This document shows positions 9,083 through 17,248 of a DNA stretch of 64,000 bases, in pieces. Every line of letters begins with the position of its first letter. Within the stretch, counting starts at the first letter, position 1. The notes under the pieces are model-generated. The model ran no database searches and was not told the origin of the DNA. It saw nothing but the letters and a program-made list of their open reading frames with translations. The translations under genes were made by a program, and so were the position numbers. This stretch comes from Pseudomonas sp. Fl4BN1 (GTDB lineage: Bacteria > Pseudomonadota > Gammaproteobacteria > Pseudomonadales > Pseudomonadaceae). The stretch is taken from assembly GCF_009908285.1 (NCBI RefSeq), contig NZ_JAAARM010000028.1, positions 22,921 through 86,920 on the forward strand. Reading direction: 5' to 3'.

Positions 9083-10045
9083 ATGTCTGATGTACGTCAT
9101 TCGCGTGTGATTATTCTCGGTTCCGGCCCTGCCGGTTACAGCGCTGCGGTGTATGCCGCTCGTGCCAACCTGAAGCCGCTGCTGATCACCGGCATGCAGG
9201 CCGGCGGCCAGCTGACCACCACCACCGAAGTCGACAACTGGCCCGGTGACGTGCACGGCCTGACCGGTCCGGCGCTGATGGAGCGGATGCGTGAACACGC
9301 CGAGCGTTTCGAAACCGAAATCGTCTTCGATCACATCAATGCCGTGGACTTCGCCGCCAAGCCTTACACCCTGACCGGCGACAGCGCGACCTACACCTGT
9401 GACGCACTGATCATCGCCACCGGCGCCAGCGCCCGTTACCTGGGCCTGCCTTCGGAAGAAGCATTCATGGGCAAGGGCGTATCGGCCTGTGCGACCTGCG
9501 ACGGCTTCTTCTATCGCAACAAGCCAGTGGCGGTAGTTGGTGGCGGTAACACTGCTGTTGAAGAGGCCCTGTACCTGGCCAACATCGCCAGCACCGTGAC
9601 CCTGATTCACCGTCGCGAAACCTTCCGCGCCGAGAAGATCCTGATCGACAAGCTCAATGCCCGCGTGGCCGAAGGCAAGATCATCCTCAAGCTCAATGCC
9701 AACCTGGACGAAGTCCTGGGCGACAACATGGGCGTGACCGGTGCCCGCCTGAAGAACAACGACGGCAGCTTCGACGAGCTGAAAGTCGACGGCGTGTTCA
9801 TAGCCATCGGCCACACCCCGAACACTTCGCTGTTCGAAGGCCAGTTGACCCTCAAGGACGGTTACCTGGTGGTGCAGGGCGGCCGTGACGGCAACGCCAC
9901 TGCCACCAGCGTCGAGGGCATCTTTGCCGCCGGTGACGTGGCCGACCACATTTACCGTCAGGCCATCACCTCGGCCGGCGCCGGCTGCATGGCGGCACTG
10001 GACACCGAGCGTTACCTGGACGGTCTGCAGAACGCTGCACACTGA
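9083..10045 (+). CDS. trxB: Thioredoxin-disulfide reductase
   Basis: A 320-residue FAD/NADPH flavoprotein that reduces thioredoxin. It has the FAD GxGxxG motif ILGSGPAGYSAAVYAAR (residues 10-26), the redox-active CATC in KGVSACATCDGFFYR (about 135-138), the NADPH motif VGGGNTAVEEALYL and the C-terminal FAD block GIFAAGDVADHIYRQ. AGGAGTGAG precedes the ATG. The 310-base divergent gap to cysZ must hold promoters for both genes, but I could not name boxes confidently. Confidence 0.97.
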   Translation: MSDVRHSRVIILGSGPAGYSAAVYAARANLKPLLITGMQAGGQLTTTTEVDNWPGDVHGLTGPALMERMREHAERFETEIVFDHINAVDFAAKPYTLTGDSATYTCDALIIATGASARYLGLPSEEAFMGKGVSACATCDGFFYRNKPVAVVGGGNTAVEEALYLANIASTVTLIHRRETFRAEKILIDKLNARVAEGKIILKLNANLDEVLGDNMGVTGARLKNNDGSFDELKVDGVFIAIGHTPNTSLFEGQLTLKDGYLVVQGGRDGNATATSVEGIFAAGDVADHIYRQAITSAGAGCMAALDTERYLDGLQNAAH

Positions 10046-10060
10046 TTCCCAGGCAATAAA

Positions 10061-10084
10061 AAACCGGCGCAAGCCGGTTTTTTT
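10061..10084 (+). terminator. Terminator of trxB
   Basis: Arms AAACCGGC (10061-10068) and GCCGGTTT (10073-10080) with a GCAA loop, followed by TTTT. Confidence 0.9.
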
Positions 10085-10098
10085 ATGGGTGTTGCACT

Positions 10099-10180
10099 GT
10101 AGGAGCCGGCTTGCCGGCGAAGAGGCCCTCAAGCCTTGCGCCGCCTATGCTGACGCCTTCGCTGGCAAGCCAGCTCCTAC
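10099..10180. repeat. REP-type inverted repeat pair
   Basis: Left arm GTAGGAGCCGGCTTGCCGGC (10099-10118) and right arm ending GCCAGCTCCTAC (to 10180) face each other across about 36 bases. It is the same family as 862-917 and lies between the convergent trxB and HopJ-like genes. Confidence 0.8.
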
Positions 10181-10195
10181 AACGTCCAGTCGCGA

Positions 10196-10534
10196 TCAGC
10201 GTCGGGTCAGCGGCTGGGCGGCGAATGTCACCCCGGCGAGGCCGTGGGCGATCAGCGCGCGGATGTTGCCGTGGTCAGTGCCTTCAGGGGTGGCCAGCAC
10301 CGAGCGATAGTGCTCGCCGAAGGCCAGCAGCGCCTCTTCGTCGCTCAGGCCTTCCAGCAGGGCCAGGCCCAGGGTCTGGCACGAACCTTCGTTTTGCCCG
10401 GCAGCGTTTTCCACGCCCCCGTTGTTGAACGCCTGGGGCTGGTAATCGTAACCAGCGGCGATAAAGGCCAGGGTATCGGCAAAGACGTGTTCGCCACTTT
10501 TCAGGCTGGCGCGCAGGGTGTTCAGATCAGTCAT
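10196..10534 (-). CDS. HopJ type III effector-like small protein
   Basis: A 112-residue protein matching the HopJ family (LKSGEHVFADTLAFIAAGYDYQPQAFNNG, then NEGSCQTLGLALLEGLS and DHGNIRALIAHGLAGV). The family was named after a Pseudomonas syringae candidate effector but is widespread in non-pathogens without type III secretion, so a conserved cytoplasmic role is more likely. There is no type III locus in the window. The ATG is at 10534. Confidence 0.85.
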   Translation of the reverse strand: MTDLNTLRASLKSGEHVFADTLAFIAAGYDYQPQAFNNGGVENAAGQNEGSCQTLGLALLEGLSDEEALLAFGEHYRSVLATPEGTDHGNIRALIAHGLAGVTFAAQPLTRR

Positions 10535-10761
10535 GGGTTACGGGGCCTTCTTAACAGTTACATGTGATATTCACAAAATTATTCAAGCACTTAGAGATAG
10601 TAACTTTTTTACCTTTTTTTAAGGGCATTTCGATTCACTGACCGCTCTTGCGAAGCAGGTTTGGTAGGGAGAGATTGACCGTTCTTAATTTTTCGCACGG
10701 ATTTGAGATTTGATCGGGTCGTGGCTTTTTGCCTTTTATGCGCACTTTCCGCCGGTTCCTG
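10535..10761. other. Intergenic AT-rich stretch before the Rhs island
   Basis: This gap contains A/T-rich runs (for example TTTTTTACCTTTTTTT around 10605-10620) unlike the flanking core genome. No gene, RNA or clear operator was recognised. It marks the left boundary of the accessory island and could carry promoters for the HopJ-like gene and for a former rhs gene. Confidence 0.5.
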
Positions 10762-10854
10762 ATGAGTAAAATGGCCAAATCCTCGAAGAACAGCCCTGAA
10801 AGCCCCACCCCATACAGCTTAAGTCACTCATGGCATGGTTCCTGGGTGCGGTGA
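10762..10854 (+). pseudogene. Possible N-terminal scrap of an Rhs gene (30 codons)
   Basis: A short open frame from ATG 10762 reads MSKMAKSSKNSPESPTPYS then LSHSWHGSWVR and stops at 10854. It is followed within about 50 bases by sequence homologous only to the far C-terminal part of Rhs cores. This is what an internal deletion joining an rhs start to its end would leave. I do not recognise the residues with certainty, so it may equally be a chance frame. Confidence 0.3.
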
Positions 10855-10907
10855 GAGCACCCGCCGGGTGATTTTGCCCATTGGCGACCCTCATTTATGT
10901 AAGCAAG

Positions 10908-11998
10908 GAGAGCCTCCAAGGCAACCTCAGCGGCAGCGGCAAATGGCAGTTCGACAACCGCCCGGACAACCGCATCCTGGCCTTCAAAGAGCTGCGTTTC
11001 AGTTACGACACCAGGGGCAACCTCAGCGAAAAAAACAGTGCAGCCGGGGGCATGCAACGCTTTCACTACGACAGTGGAACCGTCTGATCAGCGCGCAAAC
11101 CTGGCAGGGTACAACCCTGAGCAGCGAGGCCCGTTACCACTACGATGTCCTTGGTCGGCGTATTGGCAAACACGTCACGCAAAACGACCAAGCCCAGGAG
11201 ACTCGATTCCTCTGGCAAGGATTGCGCCTGCTACAGGAACAGCAGCCGCAATTACACAGCTTGTACCTCTACGAACCCGGCAGCTACGCTCCGGTGGCCC
11301 GTATTGACAGCAACCCCGAACTGCCCGAGCAGGAAGCCAGTTACTACTACTTCCACACCGACCAGATCGGTACGCCGCAGGAAATGACCAATACCGAGGG
11401 GCAAGTGGAATGGCGCGCCTATTACAACAAGGAGTGGGGTGGGCTGGAGGTATTGTCACCGAATGTGGTGGAGCAGAACCTGCGTTTCCAGGGGCAGTAC
11501 CACGACCGTAAAACGGGACTGTACTACAACACGTTCCGGTACTACGATCCGACGGTGGGGAGGTTTAGCACGCAGGATCCGATTGGGTTGATGGGTGGGG
11601 AGAATCTTTATCAATATGGGCTTAATCCGCTGGTATGGGTCGACCCACTAGGCCTCAAGTGCTGGAATTCAGTAAGGCGTAGTTATTGGAAGGCGGAAGC
11701 AAAAGCTGCTTCAAAAGGTATGTACTCAACAACCAATATGTTACGAATGCGTTCAGGATTAGCGCCAAGAGCAAGAGTAAAAGAATTTCATTTTAGAATG
11801 CAGACAGTGAGAGCGAGAAATGTCTCGCTAGAGTTAAATCATCGTCATTGGCCGCAGCGCACAGGGCGTAACGTAGATATTCCATACAATCTGGGGAAAG
11901 TGACCCCATGGAAGCATGCTGAAAATGTCCCGTTTAGATACCCAGGCTCAAAGCTAATAGAGATAGTACAAGGTGTTGGAAACTACAAAGGATACTGA
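10908..11998 (+). pseudogene. Orphan Rhs C-terminal module 1: broken Rhs core with HNH/EndoVII-like toxin tip
   Basis: YD-repeat core is readable from GNLSGSGKWQFDN to MQRFHYDS in one frame and from RLISAQTWQG in another. A one-base deletion near 11076 separates them (AGTGGAACCG against AGTGAAAACCG in module 3). From about 11080 the frame is intact through LYLYEPGSYAPVARID, the tip signature RYYDPTVGRFSTQDPIGL and WVDPLGLK (about 11660). The variable tip then reads SYWKAEAKAASKGMYS ... LELNHRHWPQR ... KVTPWKHAEN. I read this as an HNH/Endonuclease VII-type nuclease fold built on the LELNH motif. The tip is more AT-rich than the core. The 387-codon open frame 10835-11998 could still be expressed as a displaced tip. 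The immunity gene starts one base after the stop. Confidence 0.8.
11446..11567 (+). repeat. 122-bp near-perfect direct repeat, copy 1 (Rhs core end)
   Basis: Bases 11446-11567 and 13329-13450 are identical except for the C/G change that creates the TAG at 13405-13407 in copy 2 (by eye). A more diverged third copy spans about 15118-15240. These tracts encode GLEVLSPNVVEQNLRFQGQY onwards and are the expected sites of homologous exchange of Rhs tips. Confidence 0.85.
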
Positions 11999-11999
11999 C

Positions 12000-12437
12000 A
12001 TGGCCTTGCTAAACTTCATGAAGTCCGATTTTTATACGAGCTACATGAATGATCTAGATAAAGAGATGCCTGTAAGCATTGATAGGGAAACGGCCATACA
12101 CAGTATAATTATCGAAGTCATAACCACCTCGCTAGAGAGATCTTCCGTCTCTTTAGATGACATGGAATGGCTAATGAGCAATCATAGGCGCAAGACCATA
12201 AGCTATGCTGTAAACAAGTACAAAGCATATATTGAGCCTGATGGAGGGGGTGAAAATATAGTTAATGAAGCGCCACAAATAAACTTCCCAATCGGCCATT
12301 TGATTGAGTACTTCTTGATCCTAAATCATCCGGAAAGGCTTGTTGAATATATAAAATCTTCTAAAATACCAAGCACAAAAAAATACGCTAAAGAAATTAA
12401 TGGGATTTTTTTAGAAGCCCAAAAAACTATCGGCTAG
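12000..12437 (+). CDS. Putative immunity protein for Rhs module 1 toxin (unknown family)
   Basis: A 145-residue acidic, mostly helical-looking protein of low GC content, unlike the flanking genome. The ATG at 12000 lies one base after the toxin stop codon (TGA-C-ATG), with AAAGGA at 11987-11992 as ribosome site inside the toxin end. This tight coupling is the main reason to call it the cognate immunity protein. I recognise no named Imm family. There is no signal peptide, consistent with neutralising a cytoplasmic nuclease. Confidence 0.7.
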   Translation: MALLNFMKSDFYTSYMNDLDKEMPVSIDRETAIHSIIIEVITTSLERSSVSLDDMEWLMSNHRRKTISYAVNKYKAYIEPDGGGENIVNEAPQINFPIGHLIEYFLILNHPERLVEYIKSSKIPSTKKYAKEINGIFLEAQKTIG

Positions 12438-12652
12438 CGTTTTGAGTATCTTAGCCTAGGGACTAATCGATGATGACGTACTTGGACTTGTACTGACTCC
12501 AAGAATCGGGCAGCCATCCAAAGCAAAAAAGTACAGATCGGCACTGAGTGCCGGTTTTTTTATTGAGATGTGTAAGCGCTCACTACAGGACCGACCAGTA
12601 AAATCTCGCCCTGAGGCGGGTAAGAAAATGGTGATCATTCAGCTCCCAGCCT

Positions 12653-13902
12653 CAGGTGTACCTCGGCCAGCTCGAACAATACCAGGACTGCACCGGCAAC
12701 CGCAGCCAGTACGCTTACGACGAACGCTTGCATCTGGTCAGCATCAAGGATGCCCTGGAACGCACCACCCGCCTGACCCGCAAGCCCGACGGCGAACTGC
12801 TGCGCATCGAACACCCCGACGGCAGCCACGACACCTACAACGCCCTCGGCCAGTTGCTCAGACGACCACACCGTCTACCTGTCGCGCACCGCTCGCGGTT
12901 TACCGAGCAAGCGCAAGGACGCCCGCGGTCAGCAGGTGCATTGCCAGTACGACAAGACCCAACAGCTGGTGGCGCTGATCAACTAAAACCAGGCGGCCTA
13001 CCGCTTCAGCTACGACGCCAGCGACCGCCTGCAAGAAGAAGTGCGGGTCGATGGCCTTCGTCGACGCATCGGCAAACAGGTCACCACACCCGCTTCCTCT
13101 GGCAAGGCCTGCTCCTGCTCCAGGAACAACACGCCGACCGCCGCAGCCTCTACATTTACCAACCCGGCAGCTACGCCCCACTGGCCCGCGTCGACAACAA
13201 CCCCGAACACTCGGAACAGGGCGCTCGGTACTACTACTTCCACACCGACCAGATCGGTACCCTCGAAGAAATGACCGACGCGACGACCACGTGGTCTGGC
13301 GCGCGTACTACAAGGCCTGGGGCGGTTTGGAGGTATTGTCACCGAATGTGGTGGAGCAGAACCTGCGTTTCCAGGGGCAGTACCACGACCGTAAAACGGG
13401 ACTGTAGTACAACACGTTCCGGTACTACGATCCGACGGTGGGGAGGTTTACCACTCAGGACCCGATTGGGTTGTATGGTGGGAGCAACCTATATCAATAT
13501 GCAGTTAACTCAACAACCTGGATCGATCCGCTGGGGTTGTGCAGTGACAACTTCAAGTGGGGAAAACACCTTCGGAAAAATGGAGGTGGAGAACCGCCAC
13601 TAGGAATGTATAGATCTCATGCCCATCATATTGCCTTCAAAGAAGGCACAGGCCCAGCGATGAAAGGCTACATTGCTAAAAGCAAAGAGATTTTAGAGCA
13701 CGATGACATTGACTGGTTTAAGGGAAAATAAAATTTCATTCGGGCACCAAACAGAAGCCATACCACACCAAATGCCAGGCGAGTTTATGAGGCATTAGCC
13801 AAAGCTGATGCTGGTGGGGCTGGGAGTTCGGCTGACGTTGTATCTGCGCTACGAAAAATGGGTCAACACTTTGCTGATGAGACAGTTAATTTATTACCGT
13901 AA
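12653..13902 (+). pseudogene. Orphan Rhs C-terminal module 2: degraded core with AHH nuclease tip
   Basis: Core homology begins with YLGQLEQYQDCTGNRSQYAY and continues in several frames. Visible lesions are a frame change near 12858, TAA at 12984-12986 (LIN*NQ), a deletion before TRFLWQGLLLL, a frame change near 13275 and TAG at 13405-13407 where module 1 has TAC. The tip follows TQDPIGLYGGSNLYQYAVN and WIDPLGL. It carries SHAHHIAFKEGTGPAMKGYI, the AHH motif of HNH/EndoVII-type nucleases. The tip itself has one in-frame TAA at 13729-13731, after which coherent sequence continues (NFIRAPNRSHTTPNARRVYE) to a stop at 13900-13902. So the toxin was inactivated by a single base change or very few changes. 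Confidence 0.8.
13329..13450 (+). repeat. 122-bp near-perfect direct repeat, copy 2
   Basis: Second copy of the 11446-11567 tract inside Rhs module 2. One visible mismatch turns a tyrosine codon into TAG. Confidence 0.85.
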
Positions 13903-13913
13903 GGAGTAGCACC

Positions 13914-14432
13914 ATGCCTGTCTTTGATAAAAATGAATTACGCACCAGAATTGTAAATTCCGCCCACAAGGCAGTAATTAAGATTAAAAAAGAAATACCG
14001 GAATCTGAAATTTGCGGTTTTGCATTGTACACGGACTCAGATGCGACTTCCCTGTCTCCATCGTTCAACTGCAAAACTCATCTTGCGAAGATGCGGTCTG
14101 AGTATCCTGAGGATCCATTTTGTTTCAAGTGGAATCCCAGTGAGTGGAGTCATGAGTGTTTCGGCGGAGAGTTCTTTGACGACATCTCCAATGACATGAT
14201 GCGTTTTTCCGAGTCAGCCTCAGATGGGGTTGACTTCAAACAATATCGCAATGCTATTTTTAGCACATGCGTGGACGCCCTTAAGGAATTACGAAAGACA
14301 GAGTTAGAAGGAGTGATTTTTGTCTTCTCTGTTACAGACAGTATCGAGCCAGAGACCCAAGCTCATTGGATAATGGAAACCAATTCTCCTTCAGAAGCTG
14401 CTGAGTTTGAGAACTGGATTATCCAGCAGTAA
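13914..14432 (+). CDS. DUF4303-like immunity protein for Rhs module 2
   Basis: A 172-residue protein with an intact reading frame. The segment ESEICGFALYTDSDATSLSPSFN and the following acidic/aromatic-rich sequence resemble DUF4303, a family often encoded beside polymorphic toxins. The start ATG at 13914 has AAGGAG at 13901-13906, overlapping the stop of the toxin remnant. Being intact next to a dead toxin suggests selection for protection against kin carrying the live toxin. Family assignment is from memory of the motif and moderate. Confidence 0.7.
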   Translation: MPVFDKNELRTRIVNSAHKAVIKIKKEIPESEICGFALYTDSDATSLSPSFNCKTHLAKMRSEYPEDPFCFKWNPSEWSHECFGGEFFDDISNDMMRFSESASDGVDFKQYRNAIFSTCVDALKELRKTELEGVIFVFSVTDSIEPETQAHWIMETNSPSEAAEFENWIIQQ

Positions 14433-14547
14433 TTTCAGATATTTTGGGTGGGCAGGCAGATTAATCTGCGATATAGACGATCCAACTGCCCCACAAGCAA
14501 CTCAGCTAGCTCCAAGAAAAAACCGGACACAAATACCACCCACAGCC

Positions 14548-15540
14548 CCCTGCACCGTCGCTACCACTACAGTCCGAGCGACGAAGTGCAGCGCGTGACG
14601 GGCAAACAGCGCGGGGTGACTAACTTCACGTATGACGCCAGTGGCCAACTGCGCAGTCGTCAACCCGATCACTCGTAGTTGCAGACGGAAGACTTCTCCT
14701 ACGATCCCGCAGGCAACCTCAGTGGCAGCGGTCGCTGGCAATTTGAGAGCGACAATCGCCTCGTGGCCTTCAAGGACCTGCGCTTCAGCTACGACACCTG
14801 GGGCAATCTCAGTGAAAAAATAGTGTTGCCGGGGGCATGCAACGCTTTCACTACGACAGTGAAAACCGCCTGATCAGAGCGCAAACCTGGCAAGGATTGC
14901 GCCTGCTACAGGAACAGCAGCCGCGATTACACAGCCTGTACCTCTACGAACCCGGCAGCTACGCTCCGATGGCCCGTATTGACAGCGACCCCAAAACAAC
15001 CGGAACAGGAAGCCCGCCACTACTACTTCCACACTGACCAGATCGGCCCCCCCCCAAGAAATGACCGACGCCGACGGCCACGTGGTGTCGCGTGCGTACT
15101 ACAAAGCGTGGGGCGGTTTGGAGGCATTGTCACCGAACGTGGTGGAACAGAACCTGCGGTTCAAGGGGCAATACCACGACCGCGAAACCGGGCTGTACTA
15201 CAACACGTTCCGGTACTACGACCCTGCGGTGGGGAGGGGTTTCATGGTGATAAAGCATCTAATGGAATATTTTTACCTAGCGCCGAGGAACTGGCCAGCC
15301 AGACGCGGCTACCAGCACATTGGACAAGCCATCAACTGCAACGCTGAAGGTACGATATTGCTCGAGGATGAGGTCTATGCGACTGACCATAGAAGCATGG
15401 CTCAGGTTAGAAACTTATTTCGGAGGCCCAGCACCTAGAAGAACTGGGGAGCACTTAGAAACTGGTCGGCTAGGTGGCAGTACTGGCTTAATCCACTTAG
15501 GTGGAAGTATCAAATATGGCCAGGCTAGAGGTTGTGAATA
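14548..15540 (+). pseudogene. Orphan Rhs C-terminal module 3: heavily scrambled core and toxin remnant
   Basis: Core homology starts at YHYSPSDEVQRVTGKQRGV. Lesions include TAG at 14676-14678, a one-base loss near 14820, loss of about 100 bases between AQTWQG and LRLLQEQQ compared with module 1, and a nine-C run at 15047-15055 that adds one base. A deletion fuses RYYDPAVGR straight to the toxin and removes the DPxGL tip signature. In one frame the tip reads FHGDKASNGIFLPSAEEL then LPAHWTSHQ, resembling the later part of AHH-type toxins. Downstream to 15540 the frame changes again. No functional product is expected. Confidence 0.75.
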
Positions 15541-15547
15541 GATTTCT

Positions 15548-15709
15548 ATGGATAAGTTCAAGGCCAGAGCAGGATCTATTGGCAAGGAAGTGTCGCCAAT
15601 AAACCGAGGAGATAAGCACGCTTTATTTGATGATGGCGAACTGAGCCAAGAGTCGCTGCGTTTAAAGACGCTTGCGATAGCAAAAAAGGTATTTCAAAAG
15701 CAGGGGTAA
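15548..15709 (+). CDS. Small unknown ORF (53 aa) between Rhs module 3 and its immunity gene
   Basis: ATG 15548 to TAA 15707-15709, 53 residues, with lysine-rich C-terminus (LRLKTLAIAKKVFQKQG). It lies between the toxin remnant and the Imm26-like gene and has no convincing ribosome site. It may be the displaced end of the module 3 toxin or a relic of another immunity gene. I do not recognise it. Confidence 0.35.
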   Translation: MDKFKARAGSIGKEVSPINRGDKHALFDDGELSQESLRLKTLAIAKKVFQKQG

Positions 15710-15713
15710 GAGG

Positions 15714-16208
15714 ATGTTGCTGAGCAATTTTAAACATTGGGGTTGGGATAGTAAGAAACGAACAATGCTTAGATTCATTAAGCCAGGTGATATATTTTGC
15801 TTTCAAATATCAAATGATAAATTTGGATTTGGTCGAATCATATCGAAGGTAAGCATCGGTCACTCCGCAGAAATATTTGATTGCTTTTCGCCCAGGCCAT
15901 GCTTGCACGACATATTTCCATTTATCTCAAGCAAAGCCACTTTTCCTTTAGTGTTGGATTCGTATAGTTTGTTCGACAAAAAAATCTCTGGCGAGTGGAG
16001 AATTATTGGTCATCAAATCGATATGCCACCCAATAACTTCGAAGGCATATATTTTGTTTGCGGCACCTCAGGTGGACGAAAAAAAGTTGACATGTTTGGC
16101 AATGCTTGCGACGTATCAGACAAGAAGTCTGATGACTACCCGCCATACATGCCTAAAAATCACTATCACGTAATGAATATGCTTTCTCTTTTGAATCAGC
16201 ATCATTGA
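15714..16208 (+). CDS. Imm26-like immunity protein for Rhs module 3
   Basis: A 164-residue intact protein. WGWDSKKRTMLRFIKPGDIFCF followed by FGFGRIISKVSIGHSAEIFD matches the Imm26 pattern (an R..KPGDIF entry and a conserved GR). Imm26 proteins are predicted immunity partners of nuclease toxins in polymorphic toxin systems. The ATG at 15714 is only four bases after the stop of the preceding small frame, with GTAAGAGG just upstream. Low GC marks it as island DNA. Confidence 0.75.
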   Translation: MLLSNFKHWGWDSKKRTMLRFIKPGDIFCFQISNDKFGFGRIISKVSIGHSAEIFDCFSPRPCLHDIFPFISSKATFPLVLDSYSLFDKKISGEWRIIGHQIDMPPNNFEGIYFVCGTSGGRKKVDMFGNACDVSDKKSDDYPPYMPKNHYHVMNMLSLLNQHH

Positions 16209-16484
16209 TATGTTTCAAACTAGGGAAGCTCCGATCAACCCACGGCGAGCGTTCTGTCAGTCGAAACGACAACGACTTTCGACATTACTTAGCGTAGAAA
16301 GGCCCGTCCTGCGTCGTCGGGCTTTTCAGCCCAGTACCCAACATGACACGCGCAACTCGCCCCTACTCTGATGAATCGAAAATCCTATCGAAAGGACTCA
16401 GAGTCAGAGGCGTAAGCCATAGCGTCTGAGGCTATTTAACTCCTTGTTTGTAAAGCGAGCCTGTAGTTAACACTTAGCAAGCGC
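16209..16484. other. Right border of the Rhs island, no gene seen
   Basis: 276 bases without a supportable gene. A modest hairpin GCCCG (16302-16306)/CGGGC (16318-16322) followed by TTTT may terminate the immunity gene. The surrounding sequence looks like eroded accessory DNA. Neither insertion-sequence ends nor an attachment site could be demonstrated. Confidence 0.5.
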
Positions 16485-16781
16485 CTAATCATGAGGCTTT
16501 CCTTTGGCGAACGCCGCTTGCTGCTCGGCGCTGGCTTCTTTCTGGTAGAGATTTTTCCATTCGGCGTAGGGCATGCCGTACACCACTTCACGGGCGTCAT
16601 CGAGGCTGACTTCGATCTGACGCTCATCGGCCTCGGCCTTGTACCACTTGGACAGGCAGTTACGGCAGAACCCGGCAAGGTTCATCAGGTCGATGTTCTG
16701 CACGTCCTTGCGGCTGTCCAGATGTGCCACCAGGCGGCGAAAGGCTGCGGCTTCGAGTTCCAGGCGTTGTTGTTCGGTCAT
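16485..16781 (-). CDS. DUF1244 family protein
   Basis: A 98-residue protein with the DUF1244 signature: FRRLVAHLDSRKDVQNIDLMNLAGFCRNCLSKWY followed by EVVYGMPYAEWKNLYQ. The CxxC pair is conserved in the family, but no function is established. It is the last gene of the folM-folE-folX direction, 84 bases after folX, and may be co-transcribed. Confidence 0.88.
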   Translation of the reverse strand: MTEQQRLELEAAAFRRLVAHLDSRKDVQNIDLMNLAGFCRNCLSKWYKAEADERQIEVSLDDAREVVYGMPYAEWKNLYQKEASAEQQAAFAKGKPHD

Positions 16782-16865
16782 GGGGTCTCTCCGAGACAGC
16801 GGCCAGCTGCAAGCCGTAAAAAGATGCGCTTGAAGTGTGTTGCTGGCTGTTTTTTTGGCTGTTCT

Positions 16866-17246
16866 TTATGCTTTATCCCGGCTGGCCGCTAGGGTGATCG
16901 ACACCGATTCGGCAAAGCGCAGGGCGTGGGGTTTATCGACTTCGACTTCGGCGTATTGCACCGAAGCGTTGCTCATCACCAGGTCCAGCAGCTCCTGGGT
17001 CAGGCGCTCCAGCAGGGCGAAGCGGTTGCCTTCGACGTGGGCGATGATCGCCTTGGTAATGGTGCGGTAGTTCAGCGCGTGATCTATGTCATTGTCGCGC
17101 ACCGCATCCTGGGCGGCATACAGGATGGTCAGGTTGATCAGCACATCCTGCTTGTTGAGGATCTCTTCCTCGTTGATTCCGATGTAGGTCCGCAGGAGCA
17201 GGTCCTTGACTCGGATGCGAGCCATTCCTGGCTGAAGTTGTGGCAT
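16866..17246 (-). CDS. folX: Dihydroneopterin/dihydromonapterin triphosphate 2'-epimerase FolX
   Basis: A 126-residue FolB/FolX-fold protein. LLLRTYIGINEEEILNKQD and DIDHALNYRTITKAII followed by FALLERLTQELLDLV match FolX more closely than FolB. It epimerises 7,8-dihydroneopterin triphosphate, the committed step to tetrahydromonapterin. I chose ATG 17246 (MPQLQPGMARIRVKDLLL); ATG 17225 is an alternative. The start lies two bases after the folE stop, so the genes are co-translated. Confidence 0.9.
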   Translation of the reverse strand: MPQLQPGMARIRVKDLLLRTYIGINEEEILNKQDVLINLTILYAAQDAVRDNDIDHALNYRTITKAIIAHVEGNRFALLERLTQELLDLVMSNASVQYAEVEVDKPHALRFAESVSITLAASRDKA

Positions 17247-17248
17247 TG

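Noticed and set aside
16220..16484. Insertion-sequence end at the right border of the Rhs island
   Set aside because: The sequence looks eroded and foreign, but neither inverted repeat nor target duplication nor transposase fragment is visible.
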